From Phylloscopus collybita (taxonomy: Eukaryota; Chordata; Aves; Passeriformes; Phylloscopidae): a DNA stretch of 64,000 nucleotides. Position numbers and translations under genes: made by a program. Every line of letters starts with the position of its first letter. Position 1 is the stretch's first letter. Location: positions 8,322,001-8,386,000 of the forward strand of contig JAJNNQ010000027.1 in the NCBI GenBank assembly GCA_027886175.1. The letters are read 5' to 3'. Positions 34,700 through 47,291 of this stretch are shown in pieces. Under the pieces are notes generated by a model. That model saw nothing but the letters and a program-made list of their open reading frames with translations, was not told the origin of the DNA and made no database searches.

Positions 34700-35000
34700 A
34701 AAGAGTATCTCAACAGCTGAGATTAAAACAAGAAAATGAGTATAGAAATTATGTTTGTTAAAGCGGAATAGCTAATATAATCCTCAAAGGATTTTTCCTT
34801 TTGACTTAAAAAAAAATCTAATATCTTCATTTCCATACCTTTTTTAAGCTAATTTGTGGAAAATTAAAATGGTGAACCCACAAAGGCTGCAGTTTAATTG
34901 AATCTTGCATCAGCCCTTGGTGAGCAGTCTCTCTTGGATTCCTTGATTAGTTCCCTCCATTAAATCATTTTTGCATCGTTTAGCTGAGATACTGTCTTCT
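34700..35000. promoter_or_regulatory. AT-rich island, candidate conserved element
   Basis: Low-GC block with GCTAATATAATCC, TTTAAGCTAATTTG, AGTTTAATTGAATC and CCTTGATTAG words and no frame or repeat ends. Candidate regulatory element by composition and motif only. Confidence 0.28.
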
Positions 35001-35258
35001 GGCGGGTCTGGGACTCAGGGACCTGGATAACTCAGTCTCCATCTGAGCAGATGTAAAACGACACGCCATGCTCTGGAGAACTGTCTTATTTGGCCTCCTG
35101 TGTCCATGGGACTTGCTCCTGTGTCTTGCTGCCTGGGCAGACAGCAGGCATGAGTTGCCCTCAGCACCAGGCCTGGCTGGGGCTCAGCACATCCCCAGAC
35201 AGCAGGCACAGCTGCAGGGCTTGGACTGGAGTGAGCCCTGTGCTGGCAGGAGGGGGAG

Positions 35259-35297
35259 CAGAGGGAGCAGAGGGAGCAGAGGGAGCAGAGGGAGCAA
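35259..35297. repeat. 9-bp tandem repeat GGAGCAGAG
   Basis: Four perfect copies and one partial copy of GGAGCAGAG in tandem. Because the unit is a multiple of three, one frame reads a Gly-Ala-Glu repeat, but nothing else suggests coding. Confidence 0.85.
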
Positions 35298-38200
35298 TGC
35301 TTAGCGCTAGGCAGCTTCAAGTGGGTGCACTCAGCCCGCTGTGGGAGATGTGGGGTGTGGTAGGGACCACAGTGTGACATCCTGGCAGGGGCAGTCCTTC
35401 CTCTCTGCCCACCTGGAATGCCCTGTGCATGTCCTGCAGGCACCAGCCCCGGTGCAGCTACCAGTCCCCAGCATGGGCAAGCACACAGGATGCGGCCTCA
35501 GCGCTGGCAGCCACTGAAGTTCACCTTCTGTGTCTCCCTGCTAAATCCCCTCTTTTTAAGTGTGGCTCAATTACACCTCTCAGGGATGGCTCTTAATTGA
35601 GAGCATTTACAGCCCAGTCCCGTGGCACAACATCCCTACAGGGACAGGGCCACTCAATGTCTCTGGAGGCACCAGCAGCAGCTGCACACCAGGACAGCTG
35701 GCCTGGCTCTAGGCCCAGTGAGCTGTGTTCCAGCCCTGCCAGTCTCCTGACCCCGCTGCACTCGGACTGCTGGGTGCTGGATGAGCACCAGCTCTCCCTC
35801 CTGCATCCCCTGTGCAACTCTGGCACCCCTTGCTGCCCCAGCAGGGGCGCAGGAGTGTTCTGATGGCCTTGTCAGGCTATCATGTCCCATAGATTAATAC
35901 AGATTTATATAAAGTCCTTTTCACCCCATTAGATTACTCTGGATTAACCTTGATCTCAGTAATAGATGCTATAAATGTAAGTCCCGCTCAGGGGGATTTT
36001 ATCCATATGTTCTTGGAAGGCAGAAAGTAGATAAATTCTTAGAGAAGGTCTTACTGAGCCATTAGAAAGATTTAACCTCTTCAGAGCCAGCTGGAGCTGC
36101 ACGCCCCTCTGCAGGGCGAGTGCTCAGCCCCACCTCCTCAGGCAGTGCCCCCCAGACCTGAGCTGGGACACATCCTGTGCTGTCTCTCAGGGGTGGGGAC
36201 ACAGCGTGTTGTGCTATGTGACCTGACACACTGCTGCTGGGTGGGGCTGCCCTGCAAAGCCTGGACTGTGCACCCACCTGAGAGTCCTGCTGCAGTCATC
36301 TGGAGTGGCTGGTGGCCACCAGCACCTGAGCTGTGCTCATGAGCCCTGCACAGCCCCTTCAAAGCATAGGGCTGCCTGATGCTGCTGCTGCCCTTGATTT
36401 ATGGCCTGTGCTTTCCTTGAGAGCTTTGTGCTTTTCCATCAGCAGAAGGGCCAAGCCTGTTGGTCAGAGCCGGCTGCAGACCTTCAGTGTTTCATGGCTG
36501 AGAAACAGTTAATGCAAGGAGGGATGAAGGTAGGACAAGGAAATTCAAGCAGCTGTTCCAGCAGAGGAAAGGGGGAGCCAGCACATTGCACTACCCAGCA
36601 CACGTAGGTGTGGCCCGAAGGGGTGGCAGCAACCAAAATTAATTCCCCATCCCCTCCTGCTGCTGATATTAAATTGCTCTAAGCGCAGGCTGGAGCCAGA
36701 GCCAAGCTCAGCTCTTCCAGGAGTGTCTGACCAGCAAGTTGCCTTCTGCGTGTTGATCAGAGAAGCACCTAACGGAGGAAGAAGAATTTGGCACTGGGCT
36801 GGGCTGCAGAGAACTGGCCCTGCTGGAAGCCGCTGCGATCACGCACCCCGTGCTGGAGAGAGGAACAGGCTGTTGACAGCTGACACAGTAATGAAGAGGA
36901 GCCAGCTCTGTGGAGCAGGGTGGTGCTGCAGAGCTACAACATTCAGGGTGTGCTCTCCTGAGGTTCCCTGGTGGGGGCTGCAGCGCTGCTGCAGAACATG
37001 CTGAAGTTGGAGCTGGTGGAAGGGTTTGAGTTCATCCATCACTGACTACCTATCAGGATCTTGGCAGGACTGGACAGTGGCAGGAAGGGGCTGCAGTTTC
37101 ACCTGTTCACTCCCAAGCCAGGGTGCTTTTCCTTGCTGGGGCATGGGGAGACAGCTGTGATAGACACAGCCCTCCCAGTGCTGCCCACCCTATGGGCTGC
37201 ATGGGCAGCCTGGACTGCAAATCTGTACTGCAAGGGCACCACTCCCTGGGCTGGGGGCAGGCAGGGAGGTTACCCAGGCCTGCCTGCAGCACAGGAGGAC
37301 CAGGGGGAGCATGCCATTCCTCTGCTCATGACCCCAGCCAGGCAGCTCTGCACACATGGTGGGAGTACAGGAGGAGCTGCGCTGTTAGCAAAGTTTGATG
37401 CAAATGTGCGTGGTTGGCAGTGCCCTGCAGCCAGGGCTGCACCTGATGAGCTGTGGCAGAGAGACAGACAAGCCAATCCAGCTGGCATGAGCAGGGCTCT
37501 CTTCGAGGCAGCAGGCACAGGGGATGCAGAGTCAATACTGCATCCCTTCCCCTCAAGGGCCAGTGTATTCGTTACTGCAATGACCTTGCTGCCTTCCTCC
37601 CGCCAGTGCCCTTAGCCACACATACCCTCAGGGAGGGGAAGCACCATGTGCCTGGGATCAGCTAGGACCTACACTCCATCCTGGCTCTCTCTGCACCTCT
37701 TTCAACAGGAGATATTTACTGTGCTGGCTGTGCAGGGCCATGTCCATCCACATACCCCAGGGGCCCTGAGCAGGTGCAAGGCAGTCTTTGAACAATGATT
37801 TGTGCTGCAGGAAGAAGCACCAGCAAGGAGAAGTGACTGCTCTCATAACCATCAGTGGGACCTGGGCTGATGGCAGCAGCTGTGGAAAGCATCACTCAAC
37901 AGTGTGCCCTGCCCTGCTGCACAGCTCTGCAGCACTGGCCCTGCCTTAGTGCTGCTGCCCCTGGGAATCTGCAGAGCACCTGTATGCGGCCCAGCAGGCA
38001 CCCCGTTCCCTGTCCGAGGCAGGACTCTCTGGAGGGCGGCTCTGTGGGCTGTGCCGGGCTCCATCTCTCTTCCCTGCTGACCCAGCTACTTTGCATGCTC
38101 ATCCGATCCTGCCACTGGCTCTGCCCACACCCCTTCCACTGCCGGCCTGCCCAGACCTCTGTTCGTCCTGGCTCAGGAGTCTCCTTCATACTTGCTGAGC

Positions 38201-41200
38201 CTCTCCTCAGAATATGTTTGCCACAGCCATCACCGAAGGGCTGGGGAGGGTCAGCTCTGGTGTGGAGCTGGTGGGCGCCCCCGGTGCTCTTGAAACACCC
38301 CAATGCACCGGTGCTGGCAAAGCGGGACGGCTCCAGGCAGCAAAGGCGCTACCTGCACGCCCCAGCTCGCAGGGAGCAGCTGGAGCAGAGCAAGCACAGC
38401 AGCAGCCTCCTTCCTGCACCTCCACCGTGTCACCAGCCACGGGGAGCACAGGGAGCCCTGGCCATGCACACCGCGGTCCCAGCCTGCGCTGTCCCCAGCC
38501 ACTGCCGCGAGGTGCCGGGGTTTGTCCTGCTGTGCCCCCCCCTCCCAGGGGGCCAGGAGGTCTTACCGAGACGTACAGAAATTCTGCCTGCTGCCATGAG
38601 CTGTCACCTCCGATTCTGCTGAATATTTAAAAACCGCCTGAATCTGAAGTGACAAATCCATCATTGACCATCTGCCACTCTGCACGGTCACCCTGCAGCA
38701 GTCCCTGACATTTCCAGCTCTGCCCTGACACGAGCCAGTAACTCAGAGATGGCAGGCATCAGCCTCAGCAGGCTGACAGGCGCTGCCCCCCGCCTGCCCC
38801 AGGCCCCTCGGCAGCCCACGCACAGGGACAGCCGGGGTGCAGGGGCCCCTCCTGCCCCTCCCTGGCACAGATTCGGTGTCCGTCTGCCGCTGCCGCCGAG
38901 CACACGGCTCCACCCGCACCGACCCCACCGCCAGCACCATCTGGGGGACAGAGCCAACGAGACACTCTGCTGAGGGCACAGCCATCCCCAAAGCTGGCTC
39001 TGAGCATTCCCCTGCCACCCCTCAGAGAGCTGCTGTCCCAGGGGACAGGGATTGCTGCAAGCCCCACGGGCAGCACTGTGTCCCCATGCACCTGTACCAG
39101 AGGTTCCCTCAGCACAGCTGAGTGTGTGGGGCTCCACTGTGAGCCCCCAGAAGCCTGTCCCTCCCTAGGGCTTCTTAGGAGTCCTGCCACATCTCCATGG
39201 CCAGCCAGAGCAGCCAGGCTGCCTCATACTCTGCACAAGGGTTAGAGCAGATGACTGCTTGGGCATGAGAGACAGCCTGTTCTGGGTCCCCTCCTGCTCC
39301 TTGACAGTGCCTGTCCTGTGTACACCAGGCAGGACAGCATGGGATGGGATGGTGCAGGGAACAGGCTGCTTTGAGGCAGTCATTCCCAAGAGAAGTGCCC
39401 ATTTTCATTGGCACACATCCCCTTGGCAGCACAACAACCGCACTCTCTGCTTGGCTGTAGCCGATTATCCTGCAGGGTGGGCCCATCCTCAGCCATCCCT
39501 CCTTGCCCCACAGGGACAGGTCTGGGGGTCCCTCTCTGAGAGGTGGTCTCCCCTTTGGCTGCTCCCCACACAGGATGCAACAGGAGAGTTACAACTGCCC
39601 ACTTTCCAGCAAGGCTGCTGCACCCTGCACACCTGATTTGGGGACCCATGGGTGGCCTGCTCATTTGGGCTCCAAGCCAGTGGAAGTCCAGGCTCCAGCA
39701 TGGAGCAGGGGAGGCCCAGGAGCTCTTCTGGAGCAAGGGATGCTCTGGGAAGGCAGCATGACTCTTATACCCTGTGGCACCAAGAAGGGCCAACAGCTCC
39801 TCTCTGCAGAGCTGCTCCAGGCAGCTCTCCATAGAGGAACTGTACTAGCAAGACCACAGGGCTCCTCACCAGCTCTCCTGTGTCCACAGCAGCTCAGGGG
39901 GGAGGCTGTGGGGCCGAGTGCCAGGAGACCCCACGGGGGATGCTGTGGGCCATGGCCCTACACCTCCTGTTTGGCTCAGACCCGAACAGAGACAGCCAGG
40001 CTGCAGGAGAGCTCCCGCCAGCCATTCGCTCCGTACTTGTAGCTGGCACAGAGCTGCAATTTACAATCAACCTGCTGTTTGAGCTAATTGTGCTGTAATT
40101 GCTGAGCTGTGCTCCCTCCTGTTTCACCAGCAAGAGGCAGTTCTCACACTTCTCTTGGCAAGCTGGTACATCCACGGTCAGCCCCGGAGCTCAGCTCGCG
40201 TGCTTCCACCCCAGCCATGCCCCAGGCAGAGGCAGTTTTCCTCTCACTCCTCTGCCAGCGAACACCACCTCATGCTTGGCAGCTGCTGGTCTCTCTACAA
40301 GCCCTCATTGGAAGCAGCTGCCCGAGGCCAGAGGATGACCAGGACCACGGTGCCACATACACATGGCTGGGCAGGCACTGGGCACTTCACTGAGATGCTG
40401 CTGCCTCCTGGGAAGGCATCTTGCCAATGTTTCCTTTATATTGGATAAAACGTGGGCATTTGGAGGAGCAGAGCAGGCTGTGCCTGGGTTCAGGGAGCGG
40501 CTGGGTAGGGCCTGGGGTCCCATTGTCCTGCTGCGAGGCAATGAGCTGATGAGCACTAGGGAAGGGAGATGCCAGGTCATCAATTGTAATTAAAGGACAC
40601 TGTCACTGCCGGGGCTGGGCTGGTTCCCAGCAGCTCCTGTCACTCCCCCGTGCTGACATCGCAAAACTTGTACATCTTGTGTGCTATTTAAAAATCCCAT
40701 CTTTAATAATCCGGAGACATCAGGAACCTGCATGACAGGCACAGGGCGATGTTAGACACCAAGGGGACAAGCACAAGGGGAAGCCACTCCCTGAGGAGCA
40801 GGGGCTGCTGCAGGTGGTCCCAGCCCCATGTGAACAGACAGGCAGGCCCCGGGATAAGTGTCCCCTCCAGGCTCAGAGCCCCTGGGCTCGGTGCCCCGGG
40901 GCCTGGTGCCCTCTGCTGTGCCCTGGGGTGGGACTGGTGTGGGGTCGTGGTGGGGCAGAGCTGGCAGAACCGCAGGCAGCACCGCAGGCAGCACCGCAAG
41001 CTCTCGCCGCTGCAGGCGGTGTGTGCGCAATCAGCGCTAATCAGGTCGCTCACTAATTGCGGGGCCTCCCGCAGGGTGGTGAGGGCTGGGGGGCATGGAG
41101 GGGGGTGGCACTGCCCTCCCCATCCCCTCTCCTGTCCGGGGCAGGTGTCACATCTCTTGTCGAAAGCATCTATGGAGAGTGGGTGTTAAACACTCACAAA

Positions 41201-41559
41201 GGCGCTGGGATTCTTTCAAGTGAGAAGGGTTGGAGAATTCAGTTTTCCTGAGAAAATGTGTCCCTCTTCACATCCCAACAGTTTTTCTACGAGGACACTG
41301 TACCACTGTGTTTTTCCCACAAAGAGTCACTTGTGGTACCAGCAGTGGCAGCCTCATCCTGCCTGCCTGGTGTCCATCCTCACTGCCTGGTGTCCCCACG
41401 GGATTCCCAGCTAGGAGGCAGAGGAGGTTGGCTGGGCACTGACCCTCCTGGCAGGGAGTCCTGCCAGCACACGTGGCTTGGCAGGATGTCTACAGCTTGT
41501 CCTCATCATGGGTTTGTGCCCTCAAACCCATCCTCACCTGACAGGCTGGGGCCTATGTA

Positions 41560-41960
41560 AATTCCCACCATAGTCACACTGAGAGCTATCAAACTATCTA
41601 ATTTAATTTCTTTGTGAAAATAAATAGCTAAAGTGGCCCTAGGTACATACATAAATACTTCAGCTTTATGTTGGGCCTGTTATTATTTCTCCCAGCTCGT
41701 GCAGTTGTAATGCACACTTAATAAGTACATATTTATTGCATGTCTCGTCTGGGTGGAAGAGTAGAGAATTTTTGCTGAATAAGCAGGAAAACAGCTTAGT
41801 CTGTAATAAAAAGGGAGGGAGTTAAACAAAAAATATGCTGGGTAATTAATGATTGGGCTTTGAATGGCCATAATTTTTTATTAAGCAAGTATGCAAATAT
41901 GGCTTAAGCGGCTGTGTTAGTATTCAATGGCTTTTTTTTCAAATATTGACTGCTGATCTC
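41560..41960. promoter_or_regulatory. AT-rich island with octamer and TAATTAAT words
   Basis: About 400 bp of low-GC DNA with CTAATTTAATTTC, GGTAATTAATGATTGG and a perfect POU octamer ATGCAAAT at 41891-41898. No coding frame of note and no terminal repeats. The largest of the AT-rich islands between CD40 and CDH22. Confidence 0.35.
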
Positions 41961-43401
41961 TGGTAAGACTGTCTCTCTTTTCTTCATGCCTGAGTGCACC
42001 ATGATGAGCTAACGTGAGCACTCCTGCGTGTCCATGTGGGAAGCTGAGAGCATATACCCAGGGAGGTGTGCTGCTCCTGTGCAGACCTGGCCAGCTTCGT
42101 TGGTCCACACACCCCCTCATCTCCCTCCTGCCTGCTGCCAGCTGCTGGCTCGGTCTCTGCTGCTTTCTTTGCCTCCCTGAACCGTTTGTTGCATGCTTCA
42201 TTAATCCTGATAAATGTGTGGGTTAGTGCTGGGAGAAGCAGCTCCAGGGATGCTGCCACCATGGAGCTCCCTCTGCTCAGCTCCTGCTCTGATGGGTTGG
42301 TGCTGGAACCCATCAGGCAGCCCCTCCACCAGCCCCGGGACAGTGTCCTGCTGTGCAGCTGGCACCTGTCACTGTGCAGCAGGGACAGCAGGGGAGAGGC
42401 ACAGGGAGAGGGATTATTTGCCCCAGCCCTGTGGAGCAGAGATGTCCCATGCAGAGCTGCTCTGTACCCAGGCACCAGCACCATAGCCAAGAGAGCCAGG
42501 ATGGGCATGCAGACGACAAAAAAGTTACTGAGCTGTGGCCAAACCATCACTCCTCTAGGTACCACTGACTGCTGCACCCTGTGCAGACCCTGAGTCACAG
42601 CAGGGCAGCATGAGGGGTGACACAGACCCTATGGCTGCCCCTTCTCTAAGAGGAGCGTCCCAAGGGTGCGTATGACTGTCTGGGGCTGCAAAGACAGGAG
42701 GGGATATGGCAGCAGTGTGTGTCCCAGCCACAGAGGCCAATTTTGGGACTGTTGATGCTGTGACACAAGGGAGCCCTGGAGATCCCGAGGGCTGCCCATG
42801 GACAGCACCAGGAGGCGCCAAATGAGTCCTGCTGCTCTGTGGTCAGAGAAGCTGGCTTGGTGGAGTGGTTTTTGGCACGCCACGTGAGCTCCAAGGGAGC
42901 AGACCTCGAGTCCTTCTTCCCATCAGAGCATCAAGGCAGGGAAAGACACCAGCCAGCGAGGACAACCAGGCTGCAGGAGTGACAGGGCCATGGCAATGCA
43001 CACAGCAATGCTGGCAAACAGCAAGCTGATCTTCTCATTAGCCCTCATTAGCACGTGGCTGAAAGGCAACACGAGTTTAAATTAAGAAGACATCACTGTG
43101 GTCCCAACTGTGTTACCGCTGTGCTCGGGAAGAGCCCGACAGCTGCTGTTTAATACACCTTCACGATCTGTCAGGGCAAACACGCACAGCACAGCGTCTG
43201 CCTCAGCACACACATGCTTCTGCATGGCTGCACGCCTCCACACGCAGACAGCACCTGCCTCTGCACGTGCCCAGCACCCTGCACATGTGTGTGCAGGAGC
43301 AGAACAGCCACACTCAGCCCTGCTGCCCAGGATGTGTTCATCCAGAACACCTTGCTGTGGCTCCATGTGTGTCTCTGTGCTGGACAATGGATGAGACCCT
43401 C

Positions 43402-43688
43402 TGTAGCCCTGGTTTGTGCCTGTGATGTTTTGGTTTCTCTGAAACTCTTTCCCAGAGACTTTTCTGTCAACAAGAGACATGTTTTCCTAACTGTAACCTA
43501 TGTTTACATTCCTTTCTTCTTCATGTCCCTCTGACTTGACCAATAATTGAAGAAGTTTTTCTTTCTTCCACCCATTGGATTGTTCTTTGTAAAAATGCAT
43601 AATAGAGAAGAAATTCCTGGAAATAAACAGAGTCATTGTCAGCCTTCTGAAATTGGAGTCTGTGTCCTTGTGATCTTTAACAGTGTCA
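43402..43688 (+). mobile_element. Solo LTR, copy B (same family as 33266-33566)
   Basis: Begins TGTAGCC and ends GTGTCA. Flanked by ACCCTC (43396-43401) and CCCCTC (43689-43694), a 6-bp target duplication with one difference. It shares long near-identical stretches with copy A, including the CAACAAGAGACA and TAACCTATGTTTACATTCC segments. An AATAAA signal lies at 43622-43627 in plus orientation, which fixes the strand and marks the R region. Several short indels separate the copies, so both are old relative to the ERVL provirus. Confidence 0.75.
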
Positions 43689-43694
43689 CCCCTC

Positions 43695-46600
43695 TATGTC
43701 TTCATGTGTGACCACGACACAGCTCTCTTGCACTGTGCTCTCCTGAACCCAGGGAGCCAGAAGGAGCCTGTGGATCTAAAGAACACCTAGGGCCAGACTG
43801 ATGGGTGGGAGCTGCCAGGGGAACAGTTGGGGTTGCTGCTCCCAGCACGGCAAAGTGGGATATCAGCACTCCATATTTACACTGCACATTCCCAGCATGA
43901 TGCCTGCTAATGACTCCCACTGGTACGGGGGAGCTGGTGGCTGTCATGAGAAGGAAGAAAAGAAAAAACCTGTTCATGGGCATGAAGGGAGCCAGAACCA
44001 TGTGATGGGAGGTGTAGGGGGCTGATGCTGAAGGTGTGAGCTGGCTCCCAAGAAGGACAGAGCAACCTGCTGATGTACCCCATAAGTGTCCCACGTGGGT
44101 GTCCCATATGGGTTATTCCACACAGGTAAGCCTTGCCTGCATGCTCATCTGCCAGCCCACAGCTCCAGCCTGATGGTCTGCAGGAGCCCTGATCAAGGAT
44201 TGCACTTGCCCTTTGTGCCAGGACTTGCAGAATGGCTGGAGGGGTCGGACCGGTGAACAGAATGGGTGCAGGTACTACACTGTGGTGGGACTCACAAAGG
44301 ACAGGATGCTCCCACCAGTCTTGGCCAGATGAGTGAGGAAAGCTGTGTTCAGGGATAGATTGTGCTTCCAAGGCCACAGCAGCAACAAGCATTTTCAGCC
44401 ATGGATTGTGCATTTCTCACACATTTAGTGACAGTATTGGAAATGCATCTGAGTACATTAAACTATTTCAGATAACATTAACTGTGCTGGCCATGTGCTA
44501 GCACAGGGAGACCTGCAGATGCTGCCCTAGGCAGCCCTGGAAACTTCAACAGATTGGGAAGTGGTGGGCATGGACAGGCAGGTACTGCTCCTGAGTCACT
44601 GAGATCACTGGGCTCCTCTACCCACGTGCCAGGTTCTCCCCACACACGTGGCAGTGCCCTGGGCAGGAGCCATGCACTGCTCATGGCCCATAAAGGCAAG
44701 GTCTGGAGCTCGATGGTCTGCACTCATCTCCCTGCAGGGAGCAGCCCAGATCCCCAGCCATGGGAGCACGGCCTGCCAATGCAGCAGAGAAATTAGCGTG
44801 GGGACAAGTGTCAGGTGCCCCTCCATGTCTAAGATGGTGAGTGGGAGAAGGAGAGGTCATCTCCCCTCGCTGGAGGAGCAGCAAGCTGCGGCACAGAGCT
44901 CGGTGCAGACCTGCTGCCTCAATTATTTATAGGTACCATGGGTAGAACACGTTTTAATGACATTTGTGCTGGAGCTCAGCGGCGCGGAGCCGCACCGAGC
45001 CAAAAGGAATATGTCAGAGGCTTTACAGCCGGTAAAAGCAGCATGTCAATCACAGTGGCATGCTCACCTCAGCCCTGGATCCGCTCCCCCTGCCCTGAGG
45101 AGAGCCCGCCGCTGCCATGATGGATTGATGGGCAAACCCACAGACACACCGGCATAAGTCACCGGGCTTTTTTATGGGTAAATCACAAGTAATAAGCTTT
45201 CTCAGTAGAATTAGAATGACATCCTGGAAAATTATGCTCTGGTTTTACGGCGTATGACGGAAAGGCAACAGACTCTTTGGAAGAGGATGCCTGTCCTACC
45301 ATCAGGCAGCCATGGCTCAAGGATGGGCACGGATGAAGCAAGCCTGGTTGGCGCAGACTTGAGCAGGAGATGAAAGGAACAGGACAGACCTGGGAATGTG
45401 ATCTGCACTGGACTGCACCAGCTCTGCACACAGGACCCATCCCAGGCCCCAGAGGCCCTGGGTGATGGCCAGGTGCAGCCCTGGATGGCTCAGCCTGGCA
45501 AGGAGCATGGCTGCCTCCCAATCCCAGCGATGTCTGCAGTGACAGGAAAGGGATGTGTCTCTGCTTAACCTTGTAATCTCGCAGCCAACTTCTCTCTGCA
45601 GATGGTGGGCTAGGGGTCCACACGCCATGGCCCTGGCAGCCAGACCTGAAAGCAGATGAGATTCCAAATCAAGCCATCTGGACACAACACGCTCCAGCAC
45701 CTCCAGCAGCTTCCCAGAGAAGAACCTAGAAGAACCTGTGATGCTGAAGTACCTCCAGCTCACTAGTGTGTCTGACAGCATGCCTTGTGCTGGGATTTAA
45801 AGACAATTGGCCCTAGTACCTTTTTGCATTTTTGCTTGCAGAGTGTCATTTTCTTCAGAAAAAGCTCTTTTGCAATTACTGTGAATTACACATGAAAAGC
45901 AAGCGACCACATATTGATTGGAGCCCAAGAAAAGCACCAGAGCCATTTAGAGTAGATTAACTTTTTCTGGAAAATGGCTTCACAGTTATTTAAAGAGATT
46001 AATCAGTTCATTTTAGGTCATTTACCATTGTTTCCATGGCCTAGCCTGGAATATCCCCCTCTCTGTTGTGGACAGAGCTGAGGCCTTCTCAGGAGGAGGA
46101 GTACCAGGAGGAGGAAGGAGGGGTGCAATCAGATGGTGCTGCTCTCTGGGTCCCTGTGGAGACTGTACCACAGCAGCCTCAGGGCTGGGCACAGGGGAAC
46201 CCTCCTCAGCCAACCCTAATACCTGCCTGCTCCACGCCAGGTGCAGCCAAAGAACAGGAGGGCAGCATTCCTGGGATACATCCTGGGTCATCTCCTATGC
46301 ACCCTCACTCTCCTCCCCCTCCCCATGCCAGCATGCAGCAGGCAGAGCAGGCTCCTGCCCTCAAATATTTCAAAGCATTTTTTCCTTCAGGAAGAAAACA
46401 TTGAAGTCAAATAGCTCCTGTGGTGGAATGCTTCCCAAATGTCAACACAATCTGTGCTACATTACGGGTAAATGTGATAATCTTACCGCCTGGCTTCTTA
46501 ATGTCACTGGCACTGAAGTCTGATGGATTGACAGACAGCCAGAATGACACGCAGTCATAGCTGATAAGGGCTCTCTCCGGGGAAATCACAGCTTTTTAAA

Positions 46601-46965
46601 GATGTTGGCAGCTACTAGCAAGTACCTTTTTATTTAAAAGGATTACAAGCATTGATTGCACTTCCTGTTTTCTTTTTATCACATTCCTGCACCAAGTGAA
46701 GCTTGTGCTTCGAGCTGAGCTTTTCAGACAATTATTCTGGAATAATGAAGGCGTGTCATGTTGCCTGTAATGAGTGTTTTCAATGCCTAATTTGCGTGCA
46801 GTGTGAAGGGATTTCAACAGCTGCCTGGCTCCTGGCTAAAGGTGAGTGACTCCTGGCCGCGGTGGAGGCTGCCGTGGGCTGGCTCTGCCGGGGCGGATGG
46901 CAACGCACTCTTCCCCCAGCAGAGGAGGGATTAAAACTCCACGAATTACCATGGTTAGAACACAA
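43695..46965. other. Intergenic, no gene recognised
   Basis: No supported gene. AT-rich blocks occur near 44,390-44,480, 44,905-45,050, 45,780-46,040 and 46,370-46,810, with TTAATGTCACTGG, GTAATGAGTG and CCTAATTTGC words. Confidence 0.5.
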
Positions 46966-46971
46966 GCTAAG

Positions 46972-47285
46972 TGAAATATCCCCTCTCCGCCCCCCGGGCT
47001 CCTGTGGCTAGCTCAGTTCCTTGAGAGGCTTTGGAGGAATATCTCAGGGAACAGGGCAGAAGATTCCAAAAGAGGCTCTCACCCCCTGGGATCAGTCCAA
47101 GGCTTTATTCTCAAAGGGTTCCACGGGAGAAAGAGAGAGAGCAAGGAAGAACAGGACTTTATCTAGTCTTCTGCTCAGGAAAAGATAGCTGCTCCTGAGC
47201 CAATAGGGTCAAGATAGGAAGGGAGGGTCAAACTACAGGCTTCAGGGTGTTCTGGGGAAAAACCATTCCCCAGAGGAATACAACA
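46972..47285 (-). mobile_element. Solo LTR of a different family (6-bp target duplication GCTAAG)
   Basis: The 314-bp element reads TGTTGTATTCC to GATATTTCA on the minus strand and is flanked by perfect GCTAAG duplications at 46966-46971 and 47286-47291. On the minus strand CTAGATAAAG (47167-47158) is TATA-like and AATAAAG (47109-47103) is the polyadenylation signal, 50 bp apart in the right order. No internal region adjoins. The 6-bp duplication points to an ERVK-like parent. It does not match the LTRs at 33 kb and 43 kb. Confidence 0.8.
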
Positions 47286-47291
47286 GCTAAG

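Larger units (their letters stand above)
33573..43395. other. Intergenic, no gene recognised
   Basis: Mixed-composition DNA. Frames up to 255 codons show no domain. AT-rich islands lie near 34,700-35,030, 35,870-36,070, 40,580-40,740 and 41,560-41,960. A 9-bp tandem repeat lies at 35,259-35,297. Otherwise nothing recognised. Confidence 0.5.

Noticed and set aside
37855..38622. 255-codon plus-strand frame
   Set aside because: No domain, and overlapping open frames of similar size occur on the other strand.
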